Of a stretch of DNA of 64,000 bases, positions 24,564 through 33,184 are shown piece after piece. The stretch is from contig NC_013158.1 of assembly GCF_000023945.1 (NCBI RefSeq), forward strand, positions 558,001 through 622,000, given 5' to 3'. The position numbers and the translations under genes are program-made. Under the pieces are notes generated by a model that saw only the letters and a list, made by a program, of their open reading frames with translations, made no database searches and was not told the DNA's origin. The stretch is from Halorhabdus utahensis DSM 12940 (lineage in GTDB: Archaea > Halobacteriota > Halobacteria > Halobacteriales > Haloarculaceae). Each line of letters opens with the position of its first letter. The stretch's first letter is position 1.

Positions 24564-25391
24564 TCACTCCGCATCGGTATCACCCACTACCGTGTCGTCG
24601 GTCGACGCCCGTTCACGTGGCCGATCGCCGTCCTGGTTCGGTTCGGGCTGTCGGACACTCCCGGCGGCGAGTTCCGCGTCATCATCGGGAACGAACGCCG
24701 GCCGCTCGTCGCCCTCGGCCCCCATCTGCCGGAGGCGCGTTCGGTAGGCGTCAGCGCGGAAAGCCTCCGACAGGCGAGCGTTGGCGACTACCACCAGCAG
24801 GAAGAGTCCGATTCCCAGCAGGAACAACCCGGCGACGAACGCGATCCCGTTGCCCAGAAAGCCGTACCCGAGCAACACCACTCCCCCGAGCAACTGGGCG
24901 ATCGAGAGCAACTGGATCATGACGTTGCCGAGTTCACCGTCGCCCTCCTCGACCTCGTCAGGGTCGGGAAGCACGTCACCCCTCGGCGGGTCGGGCACGT
25001 CGTAGGAGTCCATCGAGCACAACGCCACCGACGGCTCGACGTCCCGGCGCACCGTGCCCTCTCCCTCGACGGAACCGTCACCGTAGACGACGGCGTAACT
25101 CTCGTCGGAGTACGCAAGCAACCGGTCGTCCTCACGCTCGATCCGAGCGAAGACGTCCCGATCGGCGACGCGCTGACGGAGGTCGGCTTCGAGGCGGTCG
25201 AGCAACTTCTCGCCGGTGATCCACGTCTCCGTGTCGAAGGCCGCCTCCCACTCCTCGCGGTCCATCTCGTCCATCTCGGCCGGTCCAAAGGATTCGAAGT
25301 CGTATTTCTCCTCGACCTGCTCGCGAAGTTCCGACAGCGACGGCTCGCTGTCGCCCGCAGGTGCATCGTTCGTGGACTCGGCAGGAGCCAT
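24564..25391 (-). CDS. Acidic membrane protein of unknown function next to the bc-complex operon
   Basis: This 275-residue protein has a long acidic N-terminal cytoplasmic domain (about residues 1-150) with coiled-coil-like helices. It is followed by two adjacent TM helices (LLSIAQLLGGVVLLGYGFL and FVAGLFLLGIGLFLLVVVA) and a C-terminal acidic tail. No catalytic motif is seen. Its stop lies about 130 nt before the halocyanin start on the same strand, with a TATA box between, so it is probably a separate transcript. Comparable proteins neighbour this complex in other haloarchaea, which suggests an assembly or regulatory role. Confidence 0.65.
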   Translation of the reverse strand: MAPAESTNDAPAGDSEPSLSELREQVEEKYDFESFGPAEMDEMDREEWEAAFDTETWITGEKLLDRLEADLRQRVADRDVFARIEREDDRLLAYSDESYAVVYGDGSVEGEGTVRRDVEPSVALCSMDSYDVPDPPRGDVLPDPDEVEEGDGELGNVMIQLLSIAQLLGGVVLLGYGFLGNGIAFVAGLFLLGIGLFLLVVVANARLSEAFRADAYRTRLRQMGAEGDERPAFVPDDDAELAAGSVRQPEPNQDGDRPRERASTDDTVVGDTDAE

Positions 25392-25536
25392 CGGGATCGC
25401 ATACGGCCCGTGGATGCTTACCGTTTCTGATAGGCAGTATGATCTGTCCGGGTGTTCTCTGACTCGGCCGGTGGGATAGAGAGTGCTGGCCCATCGCTCC
25501 GACGCGTTTTAACGGCCGCCGGCCGAACTGCACTCG

Positions 25537-26112
25537 ATGGCCAGCCACGGGGCACTCGCGGCGACGGTACTGCTAGTCGACGGCGTGACCGATGCGATCG
25601 ACGGGATCGTGCCGACGCTCGGCGACGACGCGATCGCAACGATCGTAGTGCTTGCAGTCTCGCTCAGTCTCCCCTGTTTCCTCTACGGTGCCTGGCTGAT
25701 GATCGTCCACGATCCCGTCACCTGGCGGGTGCTTCGAACCCACCTCGCCGTCGTCGGGCTCGGGCTGGCGCTGACGACTGTCCCGCTCGTGTGGTGGATG
25801 ATCCCGAAGCTCTGGAGTCAGGTTTCGGGCTTCGCTGTCGTGCATGCGTTCCTCGGCCTCCAGGCCTACGCCTTCTTCGCGCTGGCTGGGACCGGAATCG
25901 TCCGCATCCTCCGGGCGAAGTGGGCCTCCGAGGCGTATCGTCGCGCTTCGTCCTTCGATCTGGATGACCTCGAAGCGGAGACGGCAGACCTAGAGCTGGG
26001 CCACTGGCGCGCACGCCTTCGGATCGGCGTCGTCGGGTACACGAGCTTCTGGATCCTCGCCTACCTGACGGGGATCGTCCGGTACGTTATCAAGTACCAA
26101 CCACTCGGGTGA
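25537..26112 (+). CDS. Membrane protein divergent from the bc-complex cluster
   Basis: This 191-residue protein has about five TM helices (about residues 32-54, 65-88, 95-122 and 165-185). One segment, HAFLGLQAYAFFALAGTGIVRI, carries a histidine and several aromatic residues in the membrane. A TATA-like GTTTTAAC (25506-25513) lies 27 nt before the ATG. No known family. It is divergent from the 24564-25391 gene with about 145 nt between them and may belong to the respiratory neighbourhood. Confidence 0.65.
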   Translation: MASHGALAATVLLVDGVTDAIDGIVPTLGDDAIATIVVLAVSLSLPCFLYGAWLMIVHDPVTWRVLRTHLAVVGLGLALTTVPLVWWMIPKLWSQVSGFAVVHAFLGLQAYAFFALAGTGIVRILRAKWASEAYRRASSFDLDDLEAETADLELGHWRARLRIGVVGYTSFWILAYLTGIVRYVIKYQPLG

Positions 26113-26142
26113 CGATACGTGCCACAGCCGGGCGAGCACCCG

Positions 26143-26829
26143 TCACTCCCAGGCCTCGCCGCTCGCGAGATCCACGTCACTGTCAAGTTTCGACGACGGA
26201 CAGACGTCTTCGAGTGCACAGTCCCCACAGTCCGGATTCCGTGCCGTGCAGACGGCCCGACCGTGGCTGATCATGAGATGAGTAAACGCCTGCCACTCGT
26301 CTTCAGGGATGATCTCCATCAGATCGTCCTCGATGGCATCGGGACGCTCCTCCTCGGTGAGTCCCAGGCGACGGGTGAGTCGCTGGACGTGCGTATCGAC
26401 GACGATCCCCTCGACAACGTCGTGACCGTGCTGGAGGACGACGTTCGCGGTCTTCCGACCGACGCCTGGCAGGGCAGTTAGCGCGTCCATCGTATCCGGT
26501 ACCTCGCCGTCGTGCTCTTCGACGAGGATCTCGCCGATCCCTTTGAGGTAGCCGGCCTTGTTGTTGTGAAACGTGATGCCGTAGATGTCCTCGGCGAGTT
26601 GTTCCTCGTCGGCGGCGGCGTAGTCTTCCGGCGTCTGGTATGTCTCGAAGAGTTCGGGCGTCGTTTCGTTGACGCGCTCGTCGGTACACTGTGCCGAAAG
26701 GACGACCGCCACCAGCAGTTCCAGTCGGTTCGAGAAGGTGAGCGAAATTGTGGTATCTGGGTAGGCGTCGTGCAATCGTTCGATGACTTCCGTGGCCTGT
26801 GCTGACCGCGAGTCCAGCGAAGTTCCCAT
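26143..26829 (-). CDS. nth: Endonuclease III (DNA glycosylase/AP lyase)
   Basis: This 228-residue enzyme removes oxidised pyrimidines and nicks the resulting abasic site. The helix-hairpin-helix LTALPGVGRKTANVVLQHG (about residues 115-133) contains the catalytic Lys. The catalytic Asp follows in VDTHVQRLTRRLGL. The 4Fe-4S cluster loop is complete: C-x6-C-x2-C-x5-C in CTARNPDCGDCALEDVC at about residues 195-211. The length is normal. It is divergent from a GNAT gene across a 128-nt region containing repeats. Confidence 0.96.
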   Translation of the reverse strand: MGTSLDSRSAQATEVIERLHDAYPDTTISLTFSNRLELLVAVVLSAQCTDERVNETTPELFETYQTPEDYAAADEEQLAEDIYGITFHNNKAGYLKGIGEILVEEHDGEVPDTMDALTALPGVGRKTANVVLQHGHDVVEGIVVDTHVQRLTRRLGLTEEERPDAIEDDLMEIIPEDEWQAFTHLMISHGRAVCTARNPDCGDCALEDVCPSSKLDSDVDLASGEAWE

Positions 26830-26871
26830 ATATTTCCTGCGGGCGGGTCGCCCTTTGCGGTGTCGGGTTCG

Positions 26872-26927
26872 GCGAGTACTGTCGGCATCAGTTTCGCGAG
26901 TACTGTCGGCTCCCCGAGACCGACAGT
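26872..26927 (+). repeat. Tandem 15-bp repeat plus hairpin between nth and the GNAT gene
   Basis: GCGAGTACTGTCGGC occurs at 26872-26886 and again at 26896-26910, a 24-nt pitch. The second copy's ACTGTCGG (26902-26909) can pair with CCGACAGT at 26920-26927, which is followed by a short T run. A shared operator or a hairpin in the GNAT leader are the likely readings. Confidence 0.5.
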
Positions 26928-26957
26928 TTTGTGAGCGATCGGATAGATCGACAGTCC

Positions 26958-27494
26958 ATGCCTGGGCCGACGTTCCTCCGAGGCGATACCGTGACGTTGC
27001 GACCGATCGAGACCGACGACGCCGAGTTCCTCGCGGAGACGATCAACCATCCCGAGGTCTGGCCGACGCTCGGGGCGTACGAACCACTGAATAACCAGCA
27101 GGAGCGCGAGTGGATCGAAAGTCTCGGCGACAGCGATGACGTCCACCTGTTGATGTGTGTGGACGGCGAGCCAGTCGGGACAGTTGGCCTCAACGAAATG
27201 ATGGACGTCTGGGGGATCGCCGAACTCGGCTACTACGTTCACCCGGACGAGCAGGGCAACGGCTACGCGACCGATGCCACGCGTCGGATGGTCCGCTACG
27301 CGTTCGAGGACCGTCGTCTGGAGAAGATCTATGCCAACGTCTATCCGGACAACGATGCCTCCCAGGCGCTGCTCGAAGCCGTGGGATTCCAGCGTGAAGG
27401 CGTCTTCCGTGATCACGCGTTCGTCCGGGGCGAGCGAATCGACGTGTATCGTTACGGACTGTTGGCCAAGGAGTTCGAGGCCGACGGCGAGTGA
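26958..27494 (+). CDS. GNAT acetyltransferase, RimJ/RimL type
   Basis: This 178-residue protein begins RGDTVTLRPIETDDAEFL, the classic RimJ/RimL opening. It has the acetyl-CoA site HPDEQGNGYATDATRRM (about residues 94-110) and the ending NDASQALLEAVGFQREGVFR. Such enzymes acetylate protein N-termini, ribosomal proteins or amino-sugar nucleotides; the substrate here is unknown. A longer frame extends 159 nt upstream, but it runs through the repeat region; the ATG at 26958 gives the expected N-terminus. Confidence 0.88.
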   Translation: MPGPTFLRGDTVTLRPIETDDAEFLAETINHPEVWPTLGAYEPLNNQQEREWIESLGDSDDVHLLMCVDGEPVGTVGLNEMMDVWGIAELGYYVHPDEQGNGYATDATRRMVRYAFEDRRLEKIYANVYPDNDASQALLEAVGFQREGVFRDHAFVRGERIDVYRYGLLAKEFEADGE

Positions 27495-27533
27495 CGACGG
27501 AAAGCCTTTGACGCTGGGTGCCGGCATGGGCGT

Positions 27534-28331
27534 ATGGCCGTCCGTCGGTTGTTGCGCGGGCAGATCGCCTGGCCACAGCTCGAAGCGATCGTCGAGACCG
27601 TCCTGGATCGCTACGACGAGCCCGCGGGCCGCGTCGAGTTTTTGGACGCCAACAACTGGCTGTCGGTGCCACTGGTCGTCAACGATCGGTACTTCGTGAA
27701 GATCATCTCCAGACAGCACTCGCTGGTCCACGCACTGTTGACGACCGGTCGCAATCTCGGCGCGTTCACCAGCGGGACCGAGGGGTTTTTCGAACACTTC
27801 GGGACACCACTCGAGATGGCCGAACACGAACTCGAAGCGGCCCAGCGGATGCAGTCGGTCGGTGTCAACGTCCCCGAGCCGGTCGAGGCCTTCGAGGTTG
27901 CGGACTACGGTGTGCTCGTCTTCGAATACGTTCCGGCATTCCGGACGTTCGAAGCGGTCGAGGTCGCCACCGCCCGTCAACTCGCACCGGACCTCTTCGT
28001 GGCGCTGGATCGGATGCATCAGGCGGGGCTCGCCCACGGCGATCTCCGGAGCGAGAACGTCCTCGTCGTCGAGGGCGAACTCTACTTCATCGACGCGACG
28101 AGCGTCCGTGGCGACATCGCGGACGCCCGAGCGTACGACATCGCGTGTGCGCTGGGCGTGCTCTCGCCGCTGCTGGGTCCGGCCGAGACTGTCGGGCTCG
28201 CCGTCGAAATCTTCGGCGCCGAGACGCTGCTCACCGCCCGGGACTTCCTTGACTTCGTGACGATCCGCCCGGATCACGACTTCGACGCGGCCGCCGTGAA
28301 AGGCGAGATCGAGAAAGTCGCGACGGGGTGA
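27534..28331 (+). CDS. RIO/Bud32-like atypical protein kinase
   Basis: This 265-residue lipid/protein-kinase-fold protein has the catalytic loop HGDLRSENVLVV (about residues 166-177) and the metal-binding segment YFIDATS in place of DFG. The likely ATP-site lysine is in YFVKII, and the RIO-like flexible loop is replaced by SGTEGFFEHFGTPLEMAEHE. It is shorter and more divergent than canonical Rio1 or Rio2 and lacks their winged helix, so the rRNA-maturation role cannot be assumed. It is a typical haloarchaeal RIO-like kinase with unknown target. It is co-directional with the GNAT gene 39 nt upstream. Confidence 0.78.
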   Translation: MAVRRLLRGQIAWPQLEAIVETVLDRYDEPAGRVEFLDANNWLSVPLVVNDRYFVKIISRQHSLVHALLTTGRNLGAFTSGTEGFFEHFGTPLEMAEHELEAAQRMQSVGVNVPEPVEAFEVADYGVLVFEYVPAFRTFEAVEVATARQLAPDLFVALDRMHQAGLAHGDLRSENVLVVEGELYFIDATSVRGDIADARAYDIACALGVLSPLLGPAETVGLAVEIFGAETLLTARDFLDFVTIRPDHDFDAAAVKGEIEKVATG

Positions 28332-28342
28332 AACGACGACGG

Positions 28343-29245
28343 CTACTGCTGTCGGGCACGCGCGGTCACCACAATCCCGATCAGGACGACGACACCACCG
28401 ACGACGGTGGCAACCCCCGGAATCTCTCCAAGCAACACGAGCGCCAACACCGTCGAGCCGAGGGGTTCGCCCAGCAGCGACGCGCTGACGACGCTCGATT
28501 CGAGGTGACCCAGCGCCCAGTTGACGACCGTGTGGCCGAACACCCCCGGACCGACTGCCATGCCGAGAAAGAGCAGCCACTCCCGCGGGGGATACGCAAC
28601 GAGCGGCGCACCCTGGAGACCGAGCAAGACGAGCAGGGTCATCGAAGCGACCGTGTAGACGACGATCACGTACGGCAACAGCGCCAGCCGCTGGCGGATC
28701 GACCGCCCGGCGAGGACGTACCCCGCCATCGCGAGCGCACCGAGCAGTGCGAGCGCGTTACCGTACAGCGGGTTCGGACCGAGAACCCCCACACCGAGGA
28801 GATCCGCGGCCGACATCCCCGCGATTCCGGCGACGGCGACGACGATCCCGGCGACTGTTCGAGGACCGACCCGCTCGTCCAGCAGGAGCGGCGCGGCGGC
28901 AGCGACGAACAGCGGTTGTGACTGCACGAGCGTCACCGAGGCAGCTACGCTAGTCCACGCCAGACTCTCGAACCAGGCGGCGAAGTGGATCGCCAGGGCG
29001 ACGCCTGCCAGCGCACCGCCGGCCAAATCGCGCCACGCAAGCCGCCGAAACGCCGATCGCTGTCGCCACCATGCGACAGGCGCGAGCAATAACGTCGTAA
29101 GGAGGACGCGGTAGAACGCGGCGACGATCGACGGGGCGGCGCTCCAGCGGATCAGAATGGCACTGGTCGAGACCGCAAGCACCGCGACCGACAGCCCCGC
29201 GAGCGGCGGGGCGCTTTCGATCCGATCGACGAACGAACGCGACAC
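28343..29245 (-). CDS. EamA/DMT superfamily transporter
   Basis: This 300-residue protein has ten TM helices in two homologous EamA halves. The first ends near LLDERVGPRTVAGIVVAVAG and the second near LLGEPLGSTVLALVLLGEIP, both typical domain-end motifs. The family exports or imports metabolites such as amino acids or nucleosides; the substrate is not predictable. It converges with the kinase gene (11 nt between stops). Confidence 0.88.
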   Translation of the reverse strand: MSRSFVDRIESAPPLAGLSVAVLAVSTSAILIRWSAAPSIVAAFYRVLLTTLLLAPVAWWRQRSAFRRLAWRDLAGGALAGVALAIHFAAWFESLAWTSVAASVTLVQSQPLFVAAAAPLLLDERVGPRTVAGIVVAVAGIAGMSAADLLGVGVLGPNPLYGNALALLGALAMAGYVLAGRSIRQRLALLPYVIVVYTVASMTLLVLLGLQGAPLVAYPPREWLLFLGMAVGPGVFGHTVVNWALGHLESSVVSASLLGEPLGSTVLALVLLGEIPGVATVVGGVVVLIGIVVTARARQQ

Positions 29246-29317
29246 GCCGGGTGATCGCGGGCAATTCGCTTACGCCTTGCGGGTTGCCGATGCCGACGGC
29301 GGCCCGCTGGAGGCTTC

Positions 29318-29809
29318 TCACTCCAGAAGCTGCTTCGTCTCTCGATGGCGATACCGGAACATCGGCGCGAAGCCGACCACTGCGAGCGGGCTCGCGAGCC
29401 TGCCGAGCGCGCCACCAGCCAGTCGGTACTCGACGTGATCAGTGATTCGCGTCCCACCCTCGACGGCCTCGAAACGGTGGGTGTGTCGCCAGTGGGCGAA
29501 GGGGCCACCGGACATCTCGTCGACGAAATAGCCCGTCTCTCGTCCATCGCCGCCCGTCCGTTCGCGCTCGACGATCCGTGTCGTCGACTCCTGGCGTGGC
29601 CCGACGCCGAACGGGCGAAGCGACACGATCGCCGTCGTGCCGACGATCATTTCGTCGGGATCTTCCTCGCCGTCGGGGCCACGGACGGATTCGGCTCGGA
29701 GATTGACCCAGCCCGGCGTCAGGGCGTCCAGCCCGTCGATCGTCGAGTGAAACTCCCAGACGTCTTCGAACGGGGCGTCGACGTGGACTGATCGCTCGTA
29801 AGTGGACAT
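29318..29809 (-). CDS. SRPBCC superfamily protein (START/polyketide cyclase-like)
   Basis: This 163-residue helix-grip-fold protein opens with ERSVHVDAPFEDVWEFHSTI and has the terminal GFAPMFRYRHRETKQLLE helix. In the middle, WRHTHRFEAVEGGTRITDHV is the characteristic beta-strand pair. The family binds hydrophobic ligands or catalyses cyclase-type reactions; the ligand is unknown. It lies between the DMT transporter and glutamate dehydrogenase, with no operon overlap. Confidence 0.85.
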   Translation of the reverse strand: MSTYERSVHVDAPFEDVWEFHSTIDGLDALTPGWVNLRAESVRGPDGEEDPDEMIVGTTAIVSLRPFGVGPRQESTTRIVERERTGGDGRETGYFVDEMSGGPFAHWRHTHRFEAVEGGTRITDHVEYRLAGGALGRLASPLAVVGFAPMFRYRHRETKQLLE

Positions 29810-29886
29810 ACACCAGTTAGGAGGCGGATCGGCAAAACGTCACGGGCGGCTCAGCGGATCGACCGTGGTGAGTGAAAGTAGCCGTG

Positions 29887-31143
29887 TTAGCCCCAGTGGC
29901 CTGCCTGCTCACTCGCCGAAAGCACACGACGGAGGGCAACGACGTAAGCTGCAACCCGCAGCGTCGCGAGGTCTTCGTCCTCGTAAGCGGACACGAGATC
30001 ATCGAAGGCAGTGACGATCACGTCTTCGAGTTCCTCGTTGACGCGCTCCTCGCTCCAGTAGTTGCGCTGGCGGTTCTGCACCCACTCGAAGTACGAGACG
30101 GTGACGCCGCCCGCGTTTGCCAGGATGTCCGGAATGACCAGGACATCCTCGTCGGCGAGAACCTCGTCGGCTTTCGGGGTCAGCGGCCCGTTGGCTGCTT
30201 CGACGATGACGTCCGCCGTGACATCGGCGGCGAGTTCCTCGTCGATGGCGTTTTCGAGTGCCGCCGGCACCAGAATATCGACGTCCAGCGTCAGGAGTTC
30301 GTCGTTGGTGAGTTCCTCGTCGGCACCGGCGTAGCCGACGACGCTGCCCGTCTCTCGCTTGTGGTCTTTGACCGCGCGAGCATCGAATTCGCCGTCGGTC
30401 CGGATCGCACCCGAGGAGTCCGAGACGGCGACGATCGAGGCCCCGAGATCCTCGAGCAGATCGGCGGTGATCCAGCCCGCGTTGCCGTAGCCCTGGACGG
30501 CCACGGTCGCCTCGCTGATGTCCCGATCGAGGTACGAAAAGGCCTCGCGGGCGACCAGCATCGACGAGCGACCGGTCGCCTCGACGCGACCCTCGCTGCC
30601 GCCACTGTCGAGGGACTTCCCGGTGACGACACCGGGTTCGGTGGTGTTCTCCAGTGTCTCGTAGGTGTCCTTGATCCAGTTCATCTCGCGCTGGCCGGTG
30701 TTGACGTCCGGCGCGGGAACATCTCGATCCTCACCGATCAGCGGTCGAAGTTCCACCGCGAAGGCTCGCGTGATGCGCTCGAGTTCGCTCTCGGAGTACT
30801 CGCTCGGGTCGATGACGATGCCGCCCTTGCCGCCGCCGAGCGGGATCCCGACCGTCGCACACTTATAAACCATCCAGCCCGACAGCGCCTTGACCTCGTC
30901 GCGGTTGACGCCCGGATGATAGCGGATACCACCCTTGTATGGGCCGCGGGCGTCGTTGAACTGCGATCGGAACGCTTTGAACGTCTCGAGGCTCCCGTCG
31001 TCCATCTCGACAGTGAGCGTCGTCTCCAGAACGCGCTGGGGGTGTTTCAGGCTCTCCAGGACGTCGTCGCCGGCATCAAGGGACGCCGACGCGTCGTCGA
31101 TCTGTGACTGTAAGCTCTCGAACGGATTGACCGAATTTGACAT
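29887..31143 (-). CDS. gdh: Glutamate dehydrogenase
   Basis: This 418-residue hexameric-type glutamate dehydrogenase interconverts glutamate and 2-oxoglutarate plus ammonia with NAD(P). The substrate lysines lie in [14 protein letters not shown] and [11 protein letters not shown] (about residues 85-122). The Rossmann nucleotide site is [17 protein letters not shown], and the C-terminal Glu/Leu/Phe-Dehydrog domain ([16 protein letters not shown]) is complete. Coenzyme preference is not obvious. A TATA-like CTTAACAA lies about 27 nt upstream on the minus strand. GOGAT is also encoded in this window. Confidence 0.95.
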   Translation of the reverse strand: MSNSVNPFESLQSQIDDASASLDAGDDVLESLKHPQRVLETTLTVEMDDGSLETFKAFRSQFNDARGPYKGGIRYHPGVNRDEVKALSGWMVYKCATVGIPLGGGKGGIVIDPSEYSESELERITRAFAVELRPLIGEDRDVPAPDVNTGQREMNWIKDTYETLENTTEPGVVTGKSLDSGGSEGRVEATGRSSMLVAREAFSYLDRDISEATVAVQGYGNAGWITADLLEDLGASIVAVSDSSGAIRTDGEFDARAVKDHKRETGSVVGYAGADEELTNDELLTLDVDILVPAALENAIDEELAADVTADVIVEAANGPLTPKADEVLADEDVLVIPDILANAGGVTVSYFEWVQNRQRNYWSEERVNEELEDVIVTAFDDLVSAYEDEDLATLRVAAYVVALRRVLSASEQAGHWG

Positions 31144-31309
31144 ACGTCCACTTCCGGGAGGGTATTGTTAAGTCCATCGTTGTCGTTCAACCATTCACAT
31201 ATATTGCCGCGTCTGGCCGGCCGATGGTCACCCACTCGAACGGAATGGCCCATCGAGGACACTGGAGCGGCCCCAAACACTGAGGAGGAGGCCGCTTGAG
31301 TTCACGCAC

Positions 31310-32041
31310 ATGACGTTCAGCATCTGTGTTCGCGAACGGTACACCGACGAGAACGGGACCAACCAGACTCGATTCGGGGTTGCCGTGACGACACGTCTCC
31401 CGGGAGTCGGAACGCTGTGTCCGTTCGCCAGCGAACACGGGGCCGTCGCGACCCAGAGTCACGTCAACGTCGAACTTGGCCGGAAAGGCGTCGAGTATCT
31501 CGACGACGGGCTTGCCGTCGAGGATGCGCTCGAAGCGCTGCTCAACGCAGACGACGGACGGCCACAGCGCCAGGTCCACGGCGTCGGCACAGCGGGGGAG
31601 TTCACGTTCTCAGGCGAGGAGTGCAAACCCTGGTATGGCGACCGCGTCGGTAACAATTTCACCGTCGCCGGGAACCTCCTGACGGGCGAGTCGGTTATCG
31701 AGGAAGCGGCGGCGACCTACGAAGACAGCGCGCCGCCACTCGGCCCCGACGCGGACGTCGACCGTCCACTTGCGGCGCGATTGATCGACGCGCTGGCGGC
31801 CGGTCACGCCGAGGGTGGCGACAAACGCGAGGAGTTGCCCGTCCAGAGCGCCGCGCTGATCGTCGAAACGACCGAAGACCGCTCGATGGACCCCTATTAC
31901 AACGACCTCCGTGTGGACGCGACCGAGACGCCGATCGAGGACCTCCGGGAGACGTACGAACAGGCCGAACGCGGGTTCGAGATGACCCGCGAACGGTACG
32001 AGGACGCTGACGACGGGGACAATACCGAGGACGCCGGATGA
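31310..32041 (+). CDS. DUF1028 family protein (Ntn-hydrolase-like fold)
   Basis: This 243-residue protein has an N-terminal MTFSICVRE followed by FGVAVTTRLPGVGTLCPFA and GAVATQSHVNVELGRKGVEYL, and central NNFTVAGNLLTGESVIEEAA. These are the hallmarks of DUF1028, thought to have an Ntn-hydrolase fold with an uncharacterised amidohydrolase-like role. The region after residue 150 contains the expected ALDAAxAAGGDKRG-like ALAAGHAEGGDKREELPVQS. The C-terminus is acidic. It is divergent from gdh; about 165 nt separate the starts. Confidence 0.85.
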   Translation: MTFSICVRERYTDENGTNQTRFGVAVTTRLPGVGTLCPFASEHGAVATQSHVNVELGRKGVEYLDDGLAVEDALEALLNADDGRPQRQVHGVGTAGEFTFSGEECKPWYGDRVGNNFTVAGNLLTGESVIEEAAATYEDSAPPLGPDADVDRPLAARLIDALAAGHAEGGDKREELPVQSAALIVETTEDRSMDPYYNDLRVDATETPIEDLRETYEQAERGFEMTRERYEDADDGDNTEDAG

Positions 32042-32051
32042 ATGTTACAGG

Positions 32052-32123
32052 GGCAATATTTTCAGCGGGAAACGGGATAATATTCGAATATGAATATCCA
32101 GGGCTAGAAAGAGAAATATTGCC
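32052..32123. repeat. Nested inverted repeats downstream of the DUF1028 gene
   Basis: A perfect 10-bp inverted repeat (GGCAATATTT 32052-32061; AAATATTGCC 32114-32123) encloses a 12-bp perfect palindrome ATATTCGAATAT (32080-32091). The stretch is far more AT-rich than its surroundings. It begins 11 nt after the DUF1028 stop. A terminator, operator or remnant of a mobile element are all possible. Confidence 0.5.
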
Positions 32124-32297
32124 ATAACAATCAGTGATATATACGGCTATACTCCCTTTGCCACAATCAGTGTGCTAGTCAGTTCCGCTTCGTTGTTTTT
32201 CCGAAGCGAGCCCTGTCCCACCCATGCCAGATCCGAGCACACCGCTCATCACCGTGACGAATATTTATCAGCTATCCAAACGAAAATAGTCACGGAA

Positions 32298-32507
32298 ATG
32301 AGTGGAATCGTGACCTCGGGTTTCATCGTCCTGCTACTCCTGCAGTTTTTCCTCTGGGTCGGCATGGAGATCGACGTCAAACGGTCCGAGAACGGCGATC
32401 TACGGTGGTTCGCAGTCGCCGGGATCTTTCCGGTCATCGGACTGGGTGTCTCTCTCTGGTACGTGCTGAATCGACGTGATTTGCGGGACACCAGCGACGG
32501 TAGGTGA
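32298..32507 (+). CDS. Small two-helix membrane protein
   Basis: This 69-residue protein has two TM helices (GIVTSGFIVLLLLQFFLWVG and FAVAGIFPVIGLGVSLWYVL) separated by a charged turn VKRSENGD. The C-terminus is polar. No family is recognised. A longer frame begins at 32172, but the ATG at 32298 gives a compact membrane protein and follows an AT-rich AATATTTATC about 30 nt upstream. It could be real or a minor accessory peptide. Confidence 0.5.
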   Translation: MSGIVTSGFIVLLLLQFFLWVGMEIDVKRSENGDLRWFAVAGIFPVIGLGVSLWYVLNRRDLRDTSDGR

Positions 32508-32578
32508 CCAGCAGATGCGACGCCGAAATGATTCACGGGAAAGTAATCCGCACGATATACCGGTGTGCTCGTAGGGCG

Positions 32579-33184
32579 TCACTCCCCAACCAGAGCAAGT
32601 GTCGACCCGTCCCGAGAGTCGACTCCAGCAAGAGCAATGAAGAACGCCAAGGCGAGCGCCAATCCGCCGATTGACTGGAGCCACGTATGTGCATCGGCAA
32701 GTGGCCGAGCGACGACCATACCGAGCGCCACTAGACTGAGCGGAAGGAATCGTCGATCAACCAGCAACAGGTAGCCAGCCGGTGTCATCGCATACAGGAC
32801 GTGGCTCGAAATATCCCAGAACGGCGTGATGAGAAGGTGCGGGATCGTCACCGCCACGAGAAGAAGTGCAAACTCGGGGATGATGTCCCCCCAGTTCCAG
32901 ATGCGCCACCCCAGCCAGATCGCCAGCATGCCGATGGCCAACCCCGCACTGCCCGTTGCGTCAACCCCCCACTCCGGGAGTGGTCCCACGACGTGCGGGA
33001 CTCCCTGATAGATTGCGAATGCCACGACCCACCCAAACCCGAGGACTCCGAGACGCTTGCCGAGTCCCACGAGGGAGTTACTGGCGGACGTGCGCCATTC
33101 GTATCCGATGAGACAGAGGCTACAGAGCAGCACGAAGATTTCGGGGGCAAACACCGCCGAATACGTCCGCGCTATTTCGGACAT
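32579..33184 (-). CDS. Membrane protein of unknown function
   Basis: This 201-residue protein has about six TM helices: IFVLLCSLCLIGY, VLGFGWVVAFAIYQGVP, LAIGMLAIWLGWRIW, EFALLLVAVTIPHLLI and two at the C-terminus. No catalytic motif is recognised; it resembles generic haloarchaeal membrane proteins. A good GGTGAGGTGA ribosome site lies just before the ATG at 33184. It is the last ordinary gene before the tRNA-Arg-linked island. Confidence 0.65.
   Translation of the reverse strand: MSEIARTYSAVFAPEIFVLLCSLCLIGYEWRTSASNSLVGLGKRLGVLGFGWVVAFAIYQGVPHVVGPLPEWGVDATGSAGLAIGMLAIWLGWRIWNWGDIIPEFALLLVAVTIPHLLITPFWDISSHVLYAMTPAGYLLLVDRRFLPLSLVALGMVVARPLADAHTWLQSIGGLALALAFFIALAGVDSRDGSTLALVGE

Noticed and set aside
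26478-28580. A 700-codon open frame on the minus strand
   Set aside because: It runs antisense through the GNAT and RIO-like kinase genes and into nth. GC-rich haloarchaeal genes leave long open antisense frames; the plus-strand proteins have clear families, this one has none.
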